Positions 1-12,350 of a stretch of 64,000 nucleotides of DNA are shown here, piece by piece. Each line of letters opens with the position of its first letter. Position 1 is the stretch's first letter. The notes beneath the pieces were generated by a model. That model searched no databases. It was not told where the DNA came from and saw only the letters and a program-made list of their open reading frames with translations. A program made the translations under genes and the position numbers. Origin of the DNA: Byssothecium circinans (taxonomy: Eukaryota; Ascomycota; Dothideomycetes; Pleosporales; Massarinaceae); assembly GCA_010015675.1 (NCBI GenBank), contig ML976977.1:1108712-1172711 (forward strand), in the 5' to 3' direction.

Positions 1-289
1 CACGTTATTGGAAGCGCTGGAGTCGTTGTCTGCCGCCGGATGTGAAGCGCAGATATGCTTGCTGCCCGCAACCGTAGACATGGACCGTGCAGAATGGGCA
101 GTGGTAGTCGCGCTGTGTAACTTGAGTTGCAATCCTAGTTTTCGCCAGGCCGGTACGTGTTTGGATGAGGGTCTATGGGTCGCGCGGGGTGAAAGAGGCC
201 ATGGTCGCAAGCATTGTGTGCACACCTTTGACGGCTGTTTCGCTGGATATTTGTTAGCCATGTTCTCTCCTCTATATTAGGATTTTGGG

Positions 290-673
290 TTAGGATGCCA
301 AAACCCAGCCACGCTTTACTGCACAAGCGTTGACTGGTTTGCAAGATACATGGCTGTACACACCTCCAATTGATGGTTCGACGCGTCGTTTCTTGGGAAC
401 ATTGCCCTCCGTCAACGTCTCTACCAGTGCTGCTCTTCGAGGCGCGCGAATCACGACCTTTGGGCTCGGGGGTCGCGCGATGCGAATAACATCCCGGAGT
501 TCGCTCTCTGGAATCGACGAGGACCGGCGACGTTTCCTGCCACGTGCAAACAACTCTGGAATGGTGGCCATATTCTGCACGAATCCAAAGACCAAAATGC
601 GAGACGGAGGGCCTGGGCGGAGGGAGTTGAAGAGAGATGTAGGTGCCCAACTGGAAGCTAAAGGCGCGTTCAT
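290..673 (-). CDS. Hypothetical small basic protein (127 aa, doubtful)
   Basis: Single open frame read from the first ATG at 673. The frame stays open further upstream, but only with a GTG. The protein has a strongly basic cluster (RGRKRRRSSS) that resembles a nuclear localisation signal, followed by a Pro/Arg-rich stretch and a second basic patch (PKKRR). I do not recognise a family. Long antisense frames overlap it, as expected in GC-balanced DNA, so coding is uncertain. The residue composition (Arg/Ser/Pro clusters, hydrophobic N-terminal segment) looks more protein-like than its antisense. It could be an exon of a larger gene running off the left end. Confidence 0.35.
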   Translation of the reverse strand: MNAPLASSWAPTSLFNSLRPGPPSRILVFGFVQNMATIPELFARGRKRRRSSSIPESELRDVIRIARPPSPKVVIRAPRRAALVETLTEGNVPKKRRVEPSIGGVYSHVSCKPVNACAVKRGWVLAS

Positions 674-1252
674 GTTGAAATAACGCGCTAGCACGGGCCG
701 CGGTATCACGTTCTCTCACCACCGGGCCACGCTGCATGCTGTACAATAACACACTCACCCAAGTAATAGTTTGGTAGACATGGCAACCGAAGTAGACTAC
801 TACAGTGGGATAAATTCAATAGCCAAGGTGATTGCAAACAAGTGAATTGACGGGCGGTGGGCGCGTACGGAGATGCAGTCGTGCGGTCAATGGTAGTACA
901 TGTACACACGAGCGGCTGCGTTTCCAATGTCAGCTAGTTGCATCTAAATGTCAAGATGACAGTTGCCTACTCGCACTGTATAGACTACTGAGAACGACAC
1001 TGACGCTCTTCAAAACCACCGCTGCTCGAGACAAGAGGAGGCATGTAAGCAGTTTCTGCGGACTACAAAGGCACGGGCGGCTGCATTCCCCATGTCGGCT
1101 AGTTACATCCGAGGCCAGTGACATCCATCAATTCTATATTTATCTGAAGGTGAGTGACAATCTCTGGCAGAAGTGAACTCAACGACTTCTTTATCGTTTA
1201 TTAGAAGCAAATCTTTCTTGACACAACTATACGCAGTCGCATTCATCTCCTC

Positions 1253-2405
1253 ATGGCAGCACCGACACCCTCGCCAGTTCATACGGTCAATACATTTGAA
1301 GACCTCAGCGGGGTATCGACATCCGATTACAACAATCCGTACGATGCTTTGATTGTGGCTTCACATGATGATCCGGTACCACATCCCGAGAATAAACAAA
1401 CAGGCAAGAGAAACATCCTGATTTTCCATGGCAGGTTCGATTGCAGTCACGGTATACACAACATCGCACCACAAGAAATACTCAACAAAAAGAAAAGATG
1501 CTTGACAAGAGCTTTGCCGGCCCCAGTATTGATCCAATTCTACTTAGGCTGAGCGACTCCACGGTTGAGCCTGGGTACAGAGACCCACGACATTGTCTTG
1601 TCTTTTGGGGACGTCCAACTCAGAAGATCAAACAACTTATCAATCGCGTTCAGCAAGAACTACTCACAGTCGCTCCGAGTAAGCTCGAGAAAATAAGTAT
1701 TCCTGCCGTGGTAAAGTCTAATCTAAACCAGATCTCTGGCTCATGCAGCAAGAATCTCTACACATCACTGCGCTCGAGATTACGCACTCAAAGAAGACGG
1801 AAGAAATCCGGAAACTTGTTGAACAGATGCGCGAGAAGATCCCGTCCATCGTGAACTACACGCAGGATCACCGTGCCCGACTCATCAAGCCCTTGATTGG
1901 TTTCGACGCATCTGCGCTCGCTCTAAGCTTCGTGCCCGCAGCGGCAGAAGGCCTCACCGCTGGAAGAACCCTCGCAGACGACAAATACACGTACCACCAT
2001 CTCCGGCGCGACCTGTACAGTCTATGTCAAGAGACCGGTGTCGCAGTCGATTCGCGATACGTAGTCCCTTCCGCACATTTGACTATTGGGCGTTTCATCA
2101 ACCCCAAAGACTTTGAGGACGAGACGGGCAAATTCGAGCCACGAAAAATGGAGCAGTTTATTGCAAAGATTGAAGAGATCAACATGTGGCTTCAAAAGGA
2201 TTTCTGGCCGGAGTTCAATGAGGGCAAGATACCAGACGGCGGCGATTGGATTCTGGGTGAGGAAACGGGACTGCACTGTCGAATGGGGACTCTCTGGTGC
2301 GTCCACCCGGATCGAGATGACACGCGTTGTCCAAGGCATCAATCAACTGACGTACATCACAGGTACGGAGGCGGCGAGTCGGTTTGTGAAGGGGACGGTT
2401 TCTAG
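1253..2405 (+). CDS. 2H phosphoesterase / RNA ligase-cyclic phosphodiesterase-like protein, 320 aa
   Basis: Four exons by splice phase: 1253-1375, 1447-1678, 1732-2296 and 2363-2405. Intron donors are GTACCA, GTAAGC and GTGCGT, and all introns end in AG. The joined protein has the two His-x-Thr motifs of the 2H phosphoesterase superfamily, HIT at residues 129-131 and HLT at 234-236, about 105 residues apart as the two-lobed fold requires. Family members hydrolyse 2',3'-cyclic or related RNA/nucleotide phosphates; the substrate here is unknown. The N-terminal pattern (PYDALI..SHDDP) and the C-terminal LWYGGGES are typical of the fungal branch. Intron 3 is 66 bp and has no stop, so an unspliced reading gives a misleading C-terminus. 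The first donor is weak, which makes that junction the least certain. Confidence 0.82.
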
Positions 2406-2865
2406 GCAGTCACAAAGACAATCCGTTGAAAAAGACTTTCTCTTCGTTCTCGTGGCATGAAAACACCGCCGAAGTGGTAGCTAGATATAGACGTGGAAGT
2501 AGATTTTTTAAGGCCGCTAGATTAGAGTTTTGACAGATGTTAATGCACAGTATATCCCAGCAACATTGCGGAGGACGGAGTTGGCGGGGTGAATGATCAG
2601 ATGTGGCCCGAGCTCTCGATCAGCCACCTCGAGCTGACCTGTGAAACTGCTTTGACACAACCACATCTACGAATACTCCACGCTGTCCTCTTGGACACAA
2701 CACAGACAAAGAATAGCTTGTAAACCGAATCCAAACTTTTGACGACGAGCTTTCCCCACGATCGCTTCTGCCTGCTTAGCAACTGCTGTCTTTATCCACC
2801 ACGAAACGTGTCCACGACGAATACAGTATACAGAAGACTTGGATAGCTGGTTCTAGGTCTTCACC

Positions 2866-5583
2866 ATGTTCAACCGCGACAGAGTGCCTGGACTACCGGG
2901 TAGCTCACCCCGACCTCCACAGCAGCGCAACGACGGCTACGGACGGCCTCCGCAACAGCAACAGCCACCTCAAAGATCGCCTGGCTACGGGGACGCGAGG
3001 ATGACGGGATATCCAGACCAGCAAGGCTACGGACAACCCATGCCCTCGCGCGGCCCCCCTCCTGGCCAAATGGGAGGTGGTGGTGGTGGCGGTGGCGGTG
3101 GTGGACGCCCAGTACAGCTCCGACCGATCAAGAGTCCGGGAGGGAATGCCTACGCATTCGGCAATCTGTAAGCCACCTTTTACCAAGCCAGAACGTGGAA
3201 AGAGTTACTGGGTTTGACGCCTGCTGTACCCTTTATACGTCTTGAGAACTATCTGCTAACGTTTGTAGGGCTGCCGTGTCCGCAGCAGACTTCCCACCCA
3301 ATCGTGACGGTAGCGACATCTACATCCGCCTCAACGGTCGATTTGTGCTCTCAGCGCGTGCTACACAAGGTTGCCAACCAGGAGAGATTGGTTTGACGGA
3401 CGCACAGAGAACGTGGGCGGGTATAGCTCTGGGCCCCAACGATGTAGTAACGGTGGAGCCATACGACCACTTCGCCCAGGGTGGCATGTACTTGGGGAAC
3501 GTCGAGGTTGAGGTTGGTTTTGCCACGAGGAAGACTACCGACGCACCGTACGATCAGGAAGAGCTCAGCGCTCTGCTGAAGAAGAATTTCGAGAACCAGA
3601 TCCTGGCGCCCGGTCAGCAATTGCTCATGGATGTGAAGAGCATCGTCCTGAGGCTGTCTATTAGAACAGTTCAGCTCGCCGATTTGTCGATGGAAAAGGT
3701 AGAGTCTGGAGCTCCAAGCACAGACCCAAACGCTCGTGGCGTCCTTCTCCGGAACACACAGGCCGATTTCTTCAAGGATGCCCGTACCGACATCAAGATC
3801 AAGGCATCAAGTAGACGTCCTGCCGCGAATGCGATCGTGCAGCCTGGCTTCAAATTCGAGGACATGGGCATCGGTGGTCTAGACACTGAGTTCAGTGCCA
3901 TATTCCGAAGAGCTTTCGCCTCTCGCATCTTCCCACCCGGACTCGTCGAGAAGCTTGGTATTCAGCATGTACGGGGTATTCTATTATATGGTCCTCCCGG
4001 TACTGGAAAGACTTTGATTGCGCGTCAAATTGGCAAGATGTTGAATGCCCGGGAGCCCAAGGTTATCAACGGACCCGAAGTGCTGAACAAGTACGTAGGA
4101 CAGTCCGAAGAGAATATTCGGAAACTGTTCGCGGATGCGGAGAAGGAGTACAAAGAAAAGGGCGACGAGAGTGGTCTCCATATTATTATTTTCGACGAAT
4201 TGGACGCTGTCTGCAAGCAGAGAGGCTCGGGATCAGGTGGCACCGGTGTCGGCGACAGTGTCGTCAATCAGCTGCTGTCCAAACTTGATGGTGTCGATCA
4301 ATTGAACAACATTCTCCTCATCGGTATGACGAACCGAATGGATATGATCGACGAGGCGCTGCTGCGAGCCGGTCGTCTAGAAGTTCACATGGAGATCTCG
4401 CTACCAGATGAAGCTGGGCGTGCTCAGATTCTGAAGATTCATACCACGAAGATGCGCGCAAACAATGTCATCGAGAGCGATGTCAACGTAGACGAGCTGG
4501 CCAAACTCACCAAGAACTTTTCTGGTGCCGAAATCAGCGGTTTGGTGAAGGCAGCGTCGTCGTTCGCTTTCAACCGCCACATAAAAGTCGGCACGATGGC
4601 GTCGATTGATCCTAACGTTGAAAACATGAAAGTCAATCGCCAGGATTTCTTCGCAGCCTTGGACGAGGTGAAGCCACTCTTCGGTGCTGCCGAGGATGAG
4701 CTGGGTCAGCGTCTACTCGGTGGCATCATCCACTTCTCGCCATACATCAACGACATCCTTGACGAGGCTCGGCTCTATGTCAACCAAGTCCGGAAAGGCT
4801 CAACGCCCGTACTATCTGTTGCCTTGCATGGACCACCAGGTAGTGGCAAGACTGCACTTGCTGCCAAGATGGCGATTGACTCGGGTTTCCCGTTCATCAA
4901 ACTCATCTCACCGGAAGACATGGTAGGCTTTAGCGACATGCAGAAGGTACAGCAGCTTGACAAGACCTTCCGAGATGCGTACAAGAGCCCGCTCAGCATT
5001 GTCGTAATCGACAATATCGAACTATTAGTCAATTGGGTCCCCATCGGCCCTCAATTTAGTATCAGCGTATTGATCGCACTCAAGGTCTTGCTCGGAAAGC
5101 AGCCGCCGAAGGTAAGTGAAGCTGTTGTCCCGACCCATGATACACTCGGATGCCAAAACTCTGGCCACACTTTCCCAGGTTTGGGCCTAGTAAAGTGTCG
5201 CAAGGTGTTTGGTCTTGTAGCTTGCATAGGACGCTAACTCTGCACAGGATCGTCGCCTATTGATCTTCGCAACCACGACCGAGCGCTCGGTACTCACTCA
5301 GCTGGACCTTTTTAGTCGGTTCGACGCAGAAATCGCCGTACCAAATGTCAACTCGCAGTCCGAGCTCGCGCATATCCTGCAGCAGTCCGGCGCCTTCTCA
5401 GATCGCGATCAGCAACACGCTATCGATGAGATGCAGCAAAATACAGGGAACTCTGAAGTAGGGGTCGGTATCAAGAAGATATTAACAGCCATTAAGACCG
5501 CCCAAGAAGACCAAGACGTTCCTGGTCGTTTTGCTACAGTCATGTCTGCCGCTATCACGGCCAACAAGCACCTCTACACCTGA
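2866..5583 (+). CDS. sec18: Sec18/NSF vesicular-fusion AAA ATPase, 826 aa
   Basis: Three exons: 2866-3167, 3269-5111 and 5248-5583. The ATG is in a good context (caccATG). NSF/Sec18 is the hexameric ATPase that, with alpha-SNAP (Sec17), pulls apart cis-SNARE complexes after membrane fusion in the secretory and vacuolar pathways. The order is a Gly/Pro/Gln-rich leader with a run of eleven glycines (about residues 70-80), the N domain (about 105-300), D1 and D2. D1 has Walker A GPPGTGKT at about 342-349 and Walker B IIIFDELDA. D2 has Walker A GPPGSGKT at about 622-629 and a degenerate Walker B (VVIDNIE), as is usual for the D2 of NSF, which mainly supports hexamer assembly. The D1 second-region-of-homology reads LLRAGRLE where most orthologues have LLRPGRLE. 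Length is slightly above yeast Sec18 because of the leader. Confidence 0.96.
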
Positions 5584-6471
5584 TCACAAGGTGATGCCGG
5601 ACGCCTTCGACCTTCCTTGCTAGATATCTCCCGCCGTACTTTAGATTTGCAACTCGATGTGGCACTGCGCAAAGCAAGGTCACAAGGAACCCGGACCTAC
5701 ATAGATAGACGAAAATACCAACCAGATACTCTGTGCAGCGTTGCTAAACTTTTGACCGTGACCTAACATACAAGCCTGCTGTTGGCCTCTTGCATCACCC
5801 TCTCGAAGAGCTCAAATACTTTAGGACTCCACTGCCTGTCTCTCTTCACACTGCGAGACCTGATAGCTGCGGCTGCTAGACCCGATTGCTGCATCCCAGC
5901 TCATCCACTCCCTGTGCATGTCTGACAACGTTCATCACACCATATTAGCATGCCGGCCGTTGATTCAGACCAATTCTCCGTAGCCTGCTGATTCCATTTG
6001 GCATATAGTTCTTGCGTATGATAGGCCCGATCTGACAGCTACCGGCGCGAACTCGAGTGCATCGTCAATGCCGCTTGCCAATAGCTCGGGCACTTTGTGT
6101 TCTGTACGACGATATCGCCTCAGCTGGTTTCCACGCGCGAGTCGCATGGGCAGTCTGACAGCGGTGCCACAGCGGATCGGCGCGAAGATAATTGTTTCGT
6201 TTTGACGCCAGTGCAATGGCAATGCACTACACCCAGCCTCAGCTCTTCAGGTCCACTTCCAGTATTACATTTCTTTACCGCGCAGAGGACCCGACGTCCT
6301 GTCTCTGCTGTCACGGGAAACTTGATGGCGGATACCTGCAGAACCCCAACCAAAAGACACGCCTCTTCGATGATGGACGGCGCACAAGACAGGAGTGAGC
6401 CTACTGCACGCGAGGACAATGCCCATCGGAGTGGACGACATGCTGGTGCTCTAGAGCCTTTTCCACGGCGG

Positions 6472-6490
6472 AACGCAACGCAACGCAACG
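6472..6490. repeat. AACGC pentanucleotide microsatellite
   Basis: About four tandem AACGC units in non-coding DNA. No function is suggested. Confidence 0.7.
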
Positions 6491-7753
6491 TCAGGGCTGA
6501 TACATGTAGACTAGAGGGGGTCACATGGGGAAGCATCTCCAACGTTCAACGGGATTTCCTTCACCGCCACTAGCCTGCATACTGCATACGGCATTCTATC
6601 TTGACGTTGTCATTGGGATCGTTAAGGAGGAGGAGGCACGACGATGCAGATGTAAGGTGTCGTGCTACATGGTGCTGTGCAGGGATCTTCGCCGGCTGTA
6701 GGGCATCGACCGTAGCCACACCACCCCAGAATGTTTTTTAGTCTCGCTTTCCTACAGTGATCCAGTCATGTGCGTTCTGCGCCATGCGGGTGAGAATGAC
6801 GGCATGGGTTTGGAGGGGCTCGCGCCGGGCCGACCATCATACGTCGCTTCTGCCTTTTTCTCTGGGACTCTATCCACCCACTTTCTGAACACGACATCCC
6901 TCCCACCTACTATTGCATCACTGACGAGAACAATACACCTTCCGCCATACCAATTGCTCCCGATATCCTCGCAAGTCGAAAAACAGTGAAATGAAGGCCG
7001 GATCACCACTGCGGTCCTCCGGACAAATGCCTTTTCCAGATTGCAGATTGCATGTCCGTCTTTGAGAGCTGCGAGGCAACAGGGCGTTGGCGTGCAGTTC
7101 CTATCGAGCCAACGCATCACTTTTGACAGCACTTAGCATGTCCGTCCCATGCACCTACAGCCCACGTACAGCTTACCCCCCATCCTCTTGCTTGCTGCCT
7201 CGCTGCTTTACGCATGATGCGCGTCTGCTGCGCTTAGCGTTGGCTTGCTGTTTTAGCAACCTGCCCTACTCCCCTACCGGATGTATGCATTGCTTAGGCT
7301 TGCAATTTGTCTAGTCGAGCGAGACGAGACGAAACGAACGGCAGTGCAAGCAATTGCTCGCCTGATGGGAGATACCGTGTTCCCATACTGATACGATTGT
7401 CGTCTTTTGTTGCAGAAGCGATGGTCATTGGGCAATTGCCTGGGTGAGGGAAAGTATCGGCCGGATAATAATAATACGGAGCTCGTTAACGCTCCAGTCC
7501 AGCCCAACTCAACCCAATCCCATCCATCGCCATGCCTCTTGCTAGCAGCTAGCTTCCGATCCTAACGGGAAAGGGAGTTTCAGTGGCCGTGGGACTATGC
7601 AGGTTTATCATGGGCCGCCCGGCGGACGGGCTGGGGCTGGGCGGGGTTCACAAGAAGAGCCATAGGTGTAGTATAGTCATGGTCTTAGGTATGCCCTCTT
7701 TTCTTCCGTGAATGGGATTGGATACTCTTTGCCGTCATGTTGCCGGTGACGGG

Positions 7754-7760
7754 TATAAAA
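7754..7760 (+). promoter_or_regulatory. TATA box (TATAAAA)
   Basis: A consensus TATAAAA 223 bp upstream of the ATG at 7984, followed by a CT-rich tract typical of fungal transcription start regions. It is the most TATA-like element seen in this upstream region. Confidence 0.5.
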
Positions 7761-7983
7761 GGGGGACCTGAGGGGGAGACGGTGGGTTTACTTTCTGCTT
7801 CCTCTTCCTCTACTCAAGTTTGGACTTTGATATCTTTTTTGCGAAAGTTGCCTCTTTTGTCCAAGGTCTTGTTACCTACCCCTACTCAAGTCTATCATAC
7901 ACCAACACACCCCTTCCCCTTCATCACTCCTCCTTCATATCCTCAACACCTCATCTCCATCACCACCCCCACAACCCGCCAAC

Positions 7984-8791
7984 ATGTCTACAACACACGC
8001 CTACTACCCTTCCCAACCCCATGCCCACCCCCATCACCAACCCACCTACTCTTACCCGAACTACCCATCTTCCCCTCTCCCCATTAGCATGCCGCACAAG
8101 CCCGGCTACTACTACCCTCACCACCCACAACAACACTACGGCCGCGTCTCGGGCTCGCCCCCAGAAGCCCCCGACAGCGTCACCACATCTGGTGTCGCAT
8201 CCTACGAACCCTCAGCCACATCATCCAGCTATGCGGGCAGCGCGAGCGACTACGATTCCGCCAGCTCCGGCGGCGCGGCTGGTGGAGTCGACCTGCTGGA
8301 TTACATGGGGAAGAGATTGAATGGGACTTTGGATTCTACGAGGTTGGATCGGAGTTTAGTCAAGCAGGCGCAGACGTGAGTTTTCCCCATGAACCATTTC
8401 CCGAGTCAATTTCGAGCCTGCAATACCTACCATTCTGTTTTGGAATTTTGGAACTGACGAGTACATTGATTATTAGATCCGGCGAACTCAACGCCAAACA
8501 CCGCGAACTCCTCGAACTCCAAGCCCTCGCTCAACGCCGTCTAGCGGGCGCCCGAGCGAATTTCTCAGACGGCATGCGCGCTGCGAAGGAAGTACAGAGA
8601 GATCTCCAGTGGACGCAGAAACGTGTAGAGTGAGTGCCATCATTTCCCTCTTCGCCAAACTCTCATCCCGAGGATTGGAGATTTGAAGCTGACATTGCGG
8701 AAATAGTGGGCTCAACGACCGCGCTGCACGGAAATACCCCGATCAGTACAAGACGGCTCAACGACGATATCCTGCGCCTGTCGACTACTAG
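7984..8791 (+). CDS. KxDL-like (BLOC-1/BORC KXD1-type) coiled-coil protein, 209 aa
   Basis: Three exons: 7984-8375, 8477-8629 and 8707-8791. Both introns have good donors (GTGAGT) and AG acceptors, with CTGAC-type branch sites. The first 100 residues are Tyr/Pro/His/Ser-rich and probably disordered. The C-terminal half is a helical region with long charged heptads (ELNAKHRELLELQ..., EVQRDLQWTQKRVD) ending in ARKYPDQY. This matches the layout of the KxDL domain, whose human member KXD1 acts in BLOC-1/BORC on lysosome positioning. The signature K-x-D-L is Q-R-D-L here, so the assignment is an inference from pattern. An alternative is an unrelated coiled-coil protein. Confidence 0.65.
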
Positions 8792-11245
8792 ACTGTGCTG
8801 ATCGATAATCTGGAACGTCAACGAACGATTTTCCGCTCATTTTGCCTGGTCTTTACGGCGAACAAAACCTGTGGATGAAAACTCAACGATAACTTTCGGA
8901 TTTCTCCTTTTCCATTGGAAAAAATCTCACGGCGGCTATCTCCTTTCCCTACATTCGCAACCGCAGTATTATTATCACACCAGCATGTATATTCCTCTAA
9001 TACTCCATTCGCTCTCCACACCATACACCACACCCTAAACTTTATGTACCTGCATTTCCCCCCACACTGCCTCTTACCCCTTTCCCTCCCGCGTCCGTCC
9101 AGTCAAAAGTCACAACCACCGGACTCGCTGCTTTAGCCACCCAGCACGCATGCACGCACCCCACCTCGCCAATCTGGCGCCAAAAGCAAGCGCTATTCGC
9201 TTTCCCCCCTACAATCACGTTCGCATAGGTTCATGCGGTTCTCGGTCCGGTCCGCTGCAGTGCGCTTATGTGCGTGTCAACGAATAGGGCCATGACATTT
9301 GGGGTGATTCGGGAAGCGAGTTGCATCAACCGGATTCTCTCTGCGCTCGGATCGGGGGGTGGACCTGGTGAGTGGGTGGGAAACCGCGGGGACGACGTGA
9401 TTTGCTGGGTTCGAGAGGGATGGGGGGTTCTAGGGTCATAGGGAGGGTTTGGGAGCCGGGTCTTTAGCTTTCCTTGGTATGGTCGGTCGGCGTGATGGTG
9501 TCCGTTTCTATTTCTATTGTGGCTTGATCGGTCACGGGGAGGGGTTCTGTAGCTTCTTACTCGTTCGCTTGGATAGGGCACCTCGGGATGGCTGGATTGT
9601 TGATGTTATGACGGCCTATACAGCAAGATCACGCGGCTTCGACCGCTTCATATTTCATGCTTGGGATCTCGATACGTGCTTTGTCATGATGATCATGTGC
9701 TGTGCTGTGGCTAAGTCCGTTATCCTGGCTGAAGGGCGGCGTGACGAGTCCGATGTCGTGCCAGCATGGTGGTGTAGTCGAAACATTGAGTGTGGTTGCA
9801 TAATCACGTGACATAACTCGCAAACGCTGAACCTCGAATGCAGGCAACGGCAACGGTGTCTCATCTTCCGAGGGTAGTAGGGTTTAGACAACGTCGCGTA
9901 CGGGTAATGTCTTAGATCCCTTCGCATGCATGCGTTGTACCTGGTCGGAAAGAGCTTCACATGAGGTGTCACTCAGGACGACAGGCGATCGGCCGGGCAA
10001 ACCACTTAGTCAAGCCATGGGCATGGATACATTCAGCCACCAAGCCCCCTCGTGGGAAACTTAAAGCTAACGGTTCTTGTAATACAGTGCCATGGTCCAC
10101 AGCTCTCGCTATTCGAAACCCGCGTGGACGTTGTGTGAGGGTGGCGCCGCGGATGTGCTTGGAATGGTCCGAGCTGCAATTCGACATATCAGCGAGGATG
10201 AAATGTGAGCGTAATGGTTGTGATGTTGTGGAAGGGTATGTGTGAGACCTTTGCAGCAGAGTGCAGTGCATTTTCTGCAGGGTATGGTGCTGGTAACGTG
10301 CAGACTTGAAGGGCTCGGTGGGTGAAGATGGCTGGTGCTGATGGAAGTTGGCATTGACATTCTGATGCCTGTGTTGTGATGAATGATTAGTGGAACTAGG
10401 CAAGGAAGACAAAATACTGTAGTAACGCAGCATTGAGGAGTGCACCTATTTTGGGAAACTGAAAAAGTGCATCAACACTTTCAACACAAAGCTAATAACG
10501 AAAATATATTGGGAGGTCAGTGAAGCTTCCTCACCTTCGCTCCTGATCACAAAGCTTCTCTTTCTCCAGATAGCACCCAATGCATCGGTAACCTCCTTAT
10601 ATCCGACCTCGATATTCCCACGAATATCTTGCATGACTAGGCAACCAAGATTCACTCTTATCTGACATGAGCATAGCACCATGATAACGGTAAAGGGTTC
10701 CCGGCCCATGCGCCTGCAATGCAACTGTGTGGTAAATCGTCGGTGAGGCCCAAGTACGACAATGAAGTGACAGTGGTGCGGGGATCGCGAGGTCGCTGAG
10801 CGAGCGGCAGGCTTATGCGGAGGCGGGGTATTCGGTGATTGAGGGTTTTAAATGTTCGTTTCTCCGGTCGTGGTACTGTGGCGGTGGGGAGCGTGGGATA
10901 TATGTGCTGTTTTATAGCTGCGAGGCGGGAATGCTATATGCAGACCAAAAGTTCTTCAATATGCTCGTTAATAAGCAGGTCTCGAAGTCCGCATGATGTA
11001 TAGAGTGTTTCGATACGCTTTCCATAGATATGCCTGTTTAAAGTGTGCTCAAAGCCTGTGCTGGTACCAGAGACCGTGGATCCCGGGTAGGAAATTACTA
11101 ACATGCAACATCGGAAGCGCAAGGAGACCCAACATATATCGGTTTGCTGTGTGTAAATGAGCTTGCTGCACAGCAGGTAGTGCCACGACCATGAGCCGAG
11201 AAGTAGACATCCCGGACCGCTGGTGCACGAAGTTGCAGAGCTTCC
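8792..11245. other. Gene-poor 2.45 kb with one doubtful minus-strand frame
   Basis: The only frame worth noting is on the minus strand at 9231-9581. It is Arg/Pro/His-rich, opens with GTG and continues upstream without an ATG, so it would need a spliced start. Its C-terminal half (about 35 residues) looks helical rather than low-complexity. I found no family match and no partner exon that I can defend. The remainder holds the 3' region of the KxDL-like gene and moderately AT-rich sequence near 10.4-11.1 kb. Confidence 0.5.
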
Positions 11246-11833
11246 TCACGATTTGGCCTTCCCCATGTTTGCCCACGGGTCTTCGACGAAGCTAGGAAGA
11301 AAGTACGCCGTATCTCCGTTCTCATCCTTCACACCGCTCCTCAGGGCGTTCAGTTCCGCTCTCGAGATTGGTTCTCCGCCGAAAGAGATCATGTCCGTGG
11401 CGTCCGGATGGCCTCCTCGGGGCTGCTGGACTCTGGCAGCGGCTGTCTCAGGCTCCTCTTCCTTCGGACGTTTATCTGGCAGATTTTGGCCACGGTTCAG
11501 AAACGTGGCGAGACCTGATGTTGCTGGCTGTTTTTGTTTCGGTTTTGCTTTGGTGTTGGTGAGATTAGACGCAGAAGGTGGCTTCGATTGTGAAGCGTCA
11601 CCGGCAGGATCGGTGGCTGCGATGGCTTCCTTAGTTTCTCCAGATCCAACACCAGATTGCGCACCGTCCGCTACGATCTTGGGTCTGACGCCTAGCTTCG
11701 TTGAGTTGGCTCCACTGGCGTCGACTTTGGTCTTTGCCGAATTGGCCTGGTCGTACTTTCTCTTCTTCGTGCCACCGAACGAGGAGAAGCCCATGGCGGC
11801 CGCAATATCCTCATTTATCTCATCGTCATCCAT
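11246..11833 (-). CDS. Conserved-looking fungal protein of unknown function, 195 aa
   Basis: One exon read from the ATG at 11833. The frame stays open upstream to 11947, but a good AG acceptor (TTATTTACAG) lies just before it. The true 5' end may therefore be spliced, and the ATG could sit in a second exon. The protein starts with an acidic segment (MDDDEINEDIAAAMGF), then SSFGG and a basic KKRKYD patch. A Ser/Ala/Lys-rich linker and a conserved-looking C-terminus (SFGGEPISRAELNALR, FLPSFVEDPW) follow. This short acidic-basic-linker-tail layout suggests a nuclear adaptor, but I do not recognise a named family. It is divergent from the exporter gene, sharing about 500 bp of promoter. Confidence 0.75.
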   Translation of the reverse strand: MDDDEINEDIAAAMGFSSFGGTKKRKYDQANSAKTKVDASGANSTKLGVRPKIVADGAQSGVGSGETKEAIAATDPAGDASQSKPPSASNLTNTKAKPKQKQPATSGLATFLNRGQNLPDKRPKEEEPETAAARVQQPRGGHPDATDMISFGGEPISRAELNALRSGVKDENGDTAYFLPSFVEDPWANMGKAKS

Positions 11834-12350
11834 ATTCGCGGGGTTGAGGGGATCCTCAGTGTCTGCTGTAAATAAGCGAGTGTGAGAGGTGACGTCGAAG
11901 AAGACTGTTGTATGGAGCTTATGTAATCGACGCCGACGCCAACCCACGCATATGTGGTAATCAGAGCAGAGGTAAGGTACAAGTTAAATACGGTTAGGGT
12001 GGATTGATGTCTATATGGAGAGAGTTTCTGATTTCATGTATAGGTAGGCCGTTGAAGTATCTCCAATTTGAAGTTATGCGCGTTGTCATGCTAAGCGCTT
12101 TGACCACGACGATCTGCACGATGACGCTTCTCTTGGCGATCGCGGAGATATATGGATGTTGTGCACATCCGTAGCAACAGACAAACTCAGTTACCATTCA
12201 CCATGTTTCAAGCATCCCGATAATTAAGCATGGTCGAGTCTTCGCAGTCGGCGGCGGAGCGCCGCTTTACGCGGCCCAGCGTAAGAATCTTTGACGCGCT
12301 TTGAGTGCTTGGTCAAAATACTCACAATAAAGCAGTTACGGTCAGCTACG

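Larger units (their letters stand above)
5584..7983. other. Gene-poor 2.4 kb between sec18 and the KxDL-like gene
   Basis: I see no convincing gene. Open frames here lack family features and mostly start at non-ATG codons. The right end is the likely promoter and CT-rich 5' leader of the next gene: a TATAAAA element at 7754-7760 and pyrimidine-rich sequence from about 7790 to 7980. A short AACGC tandem run lies at 6472-6490. Confidence 0.6.

Noticed and set aside
135..758. Minus-strand 207-codon frame at the left end
   Set aside because: It overlaps a better candidate in another frame on the same strand and has no recognisable pattern.
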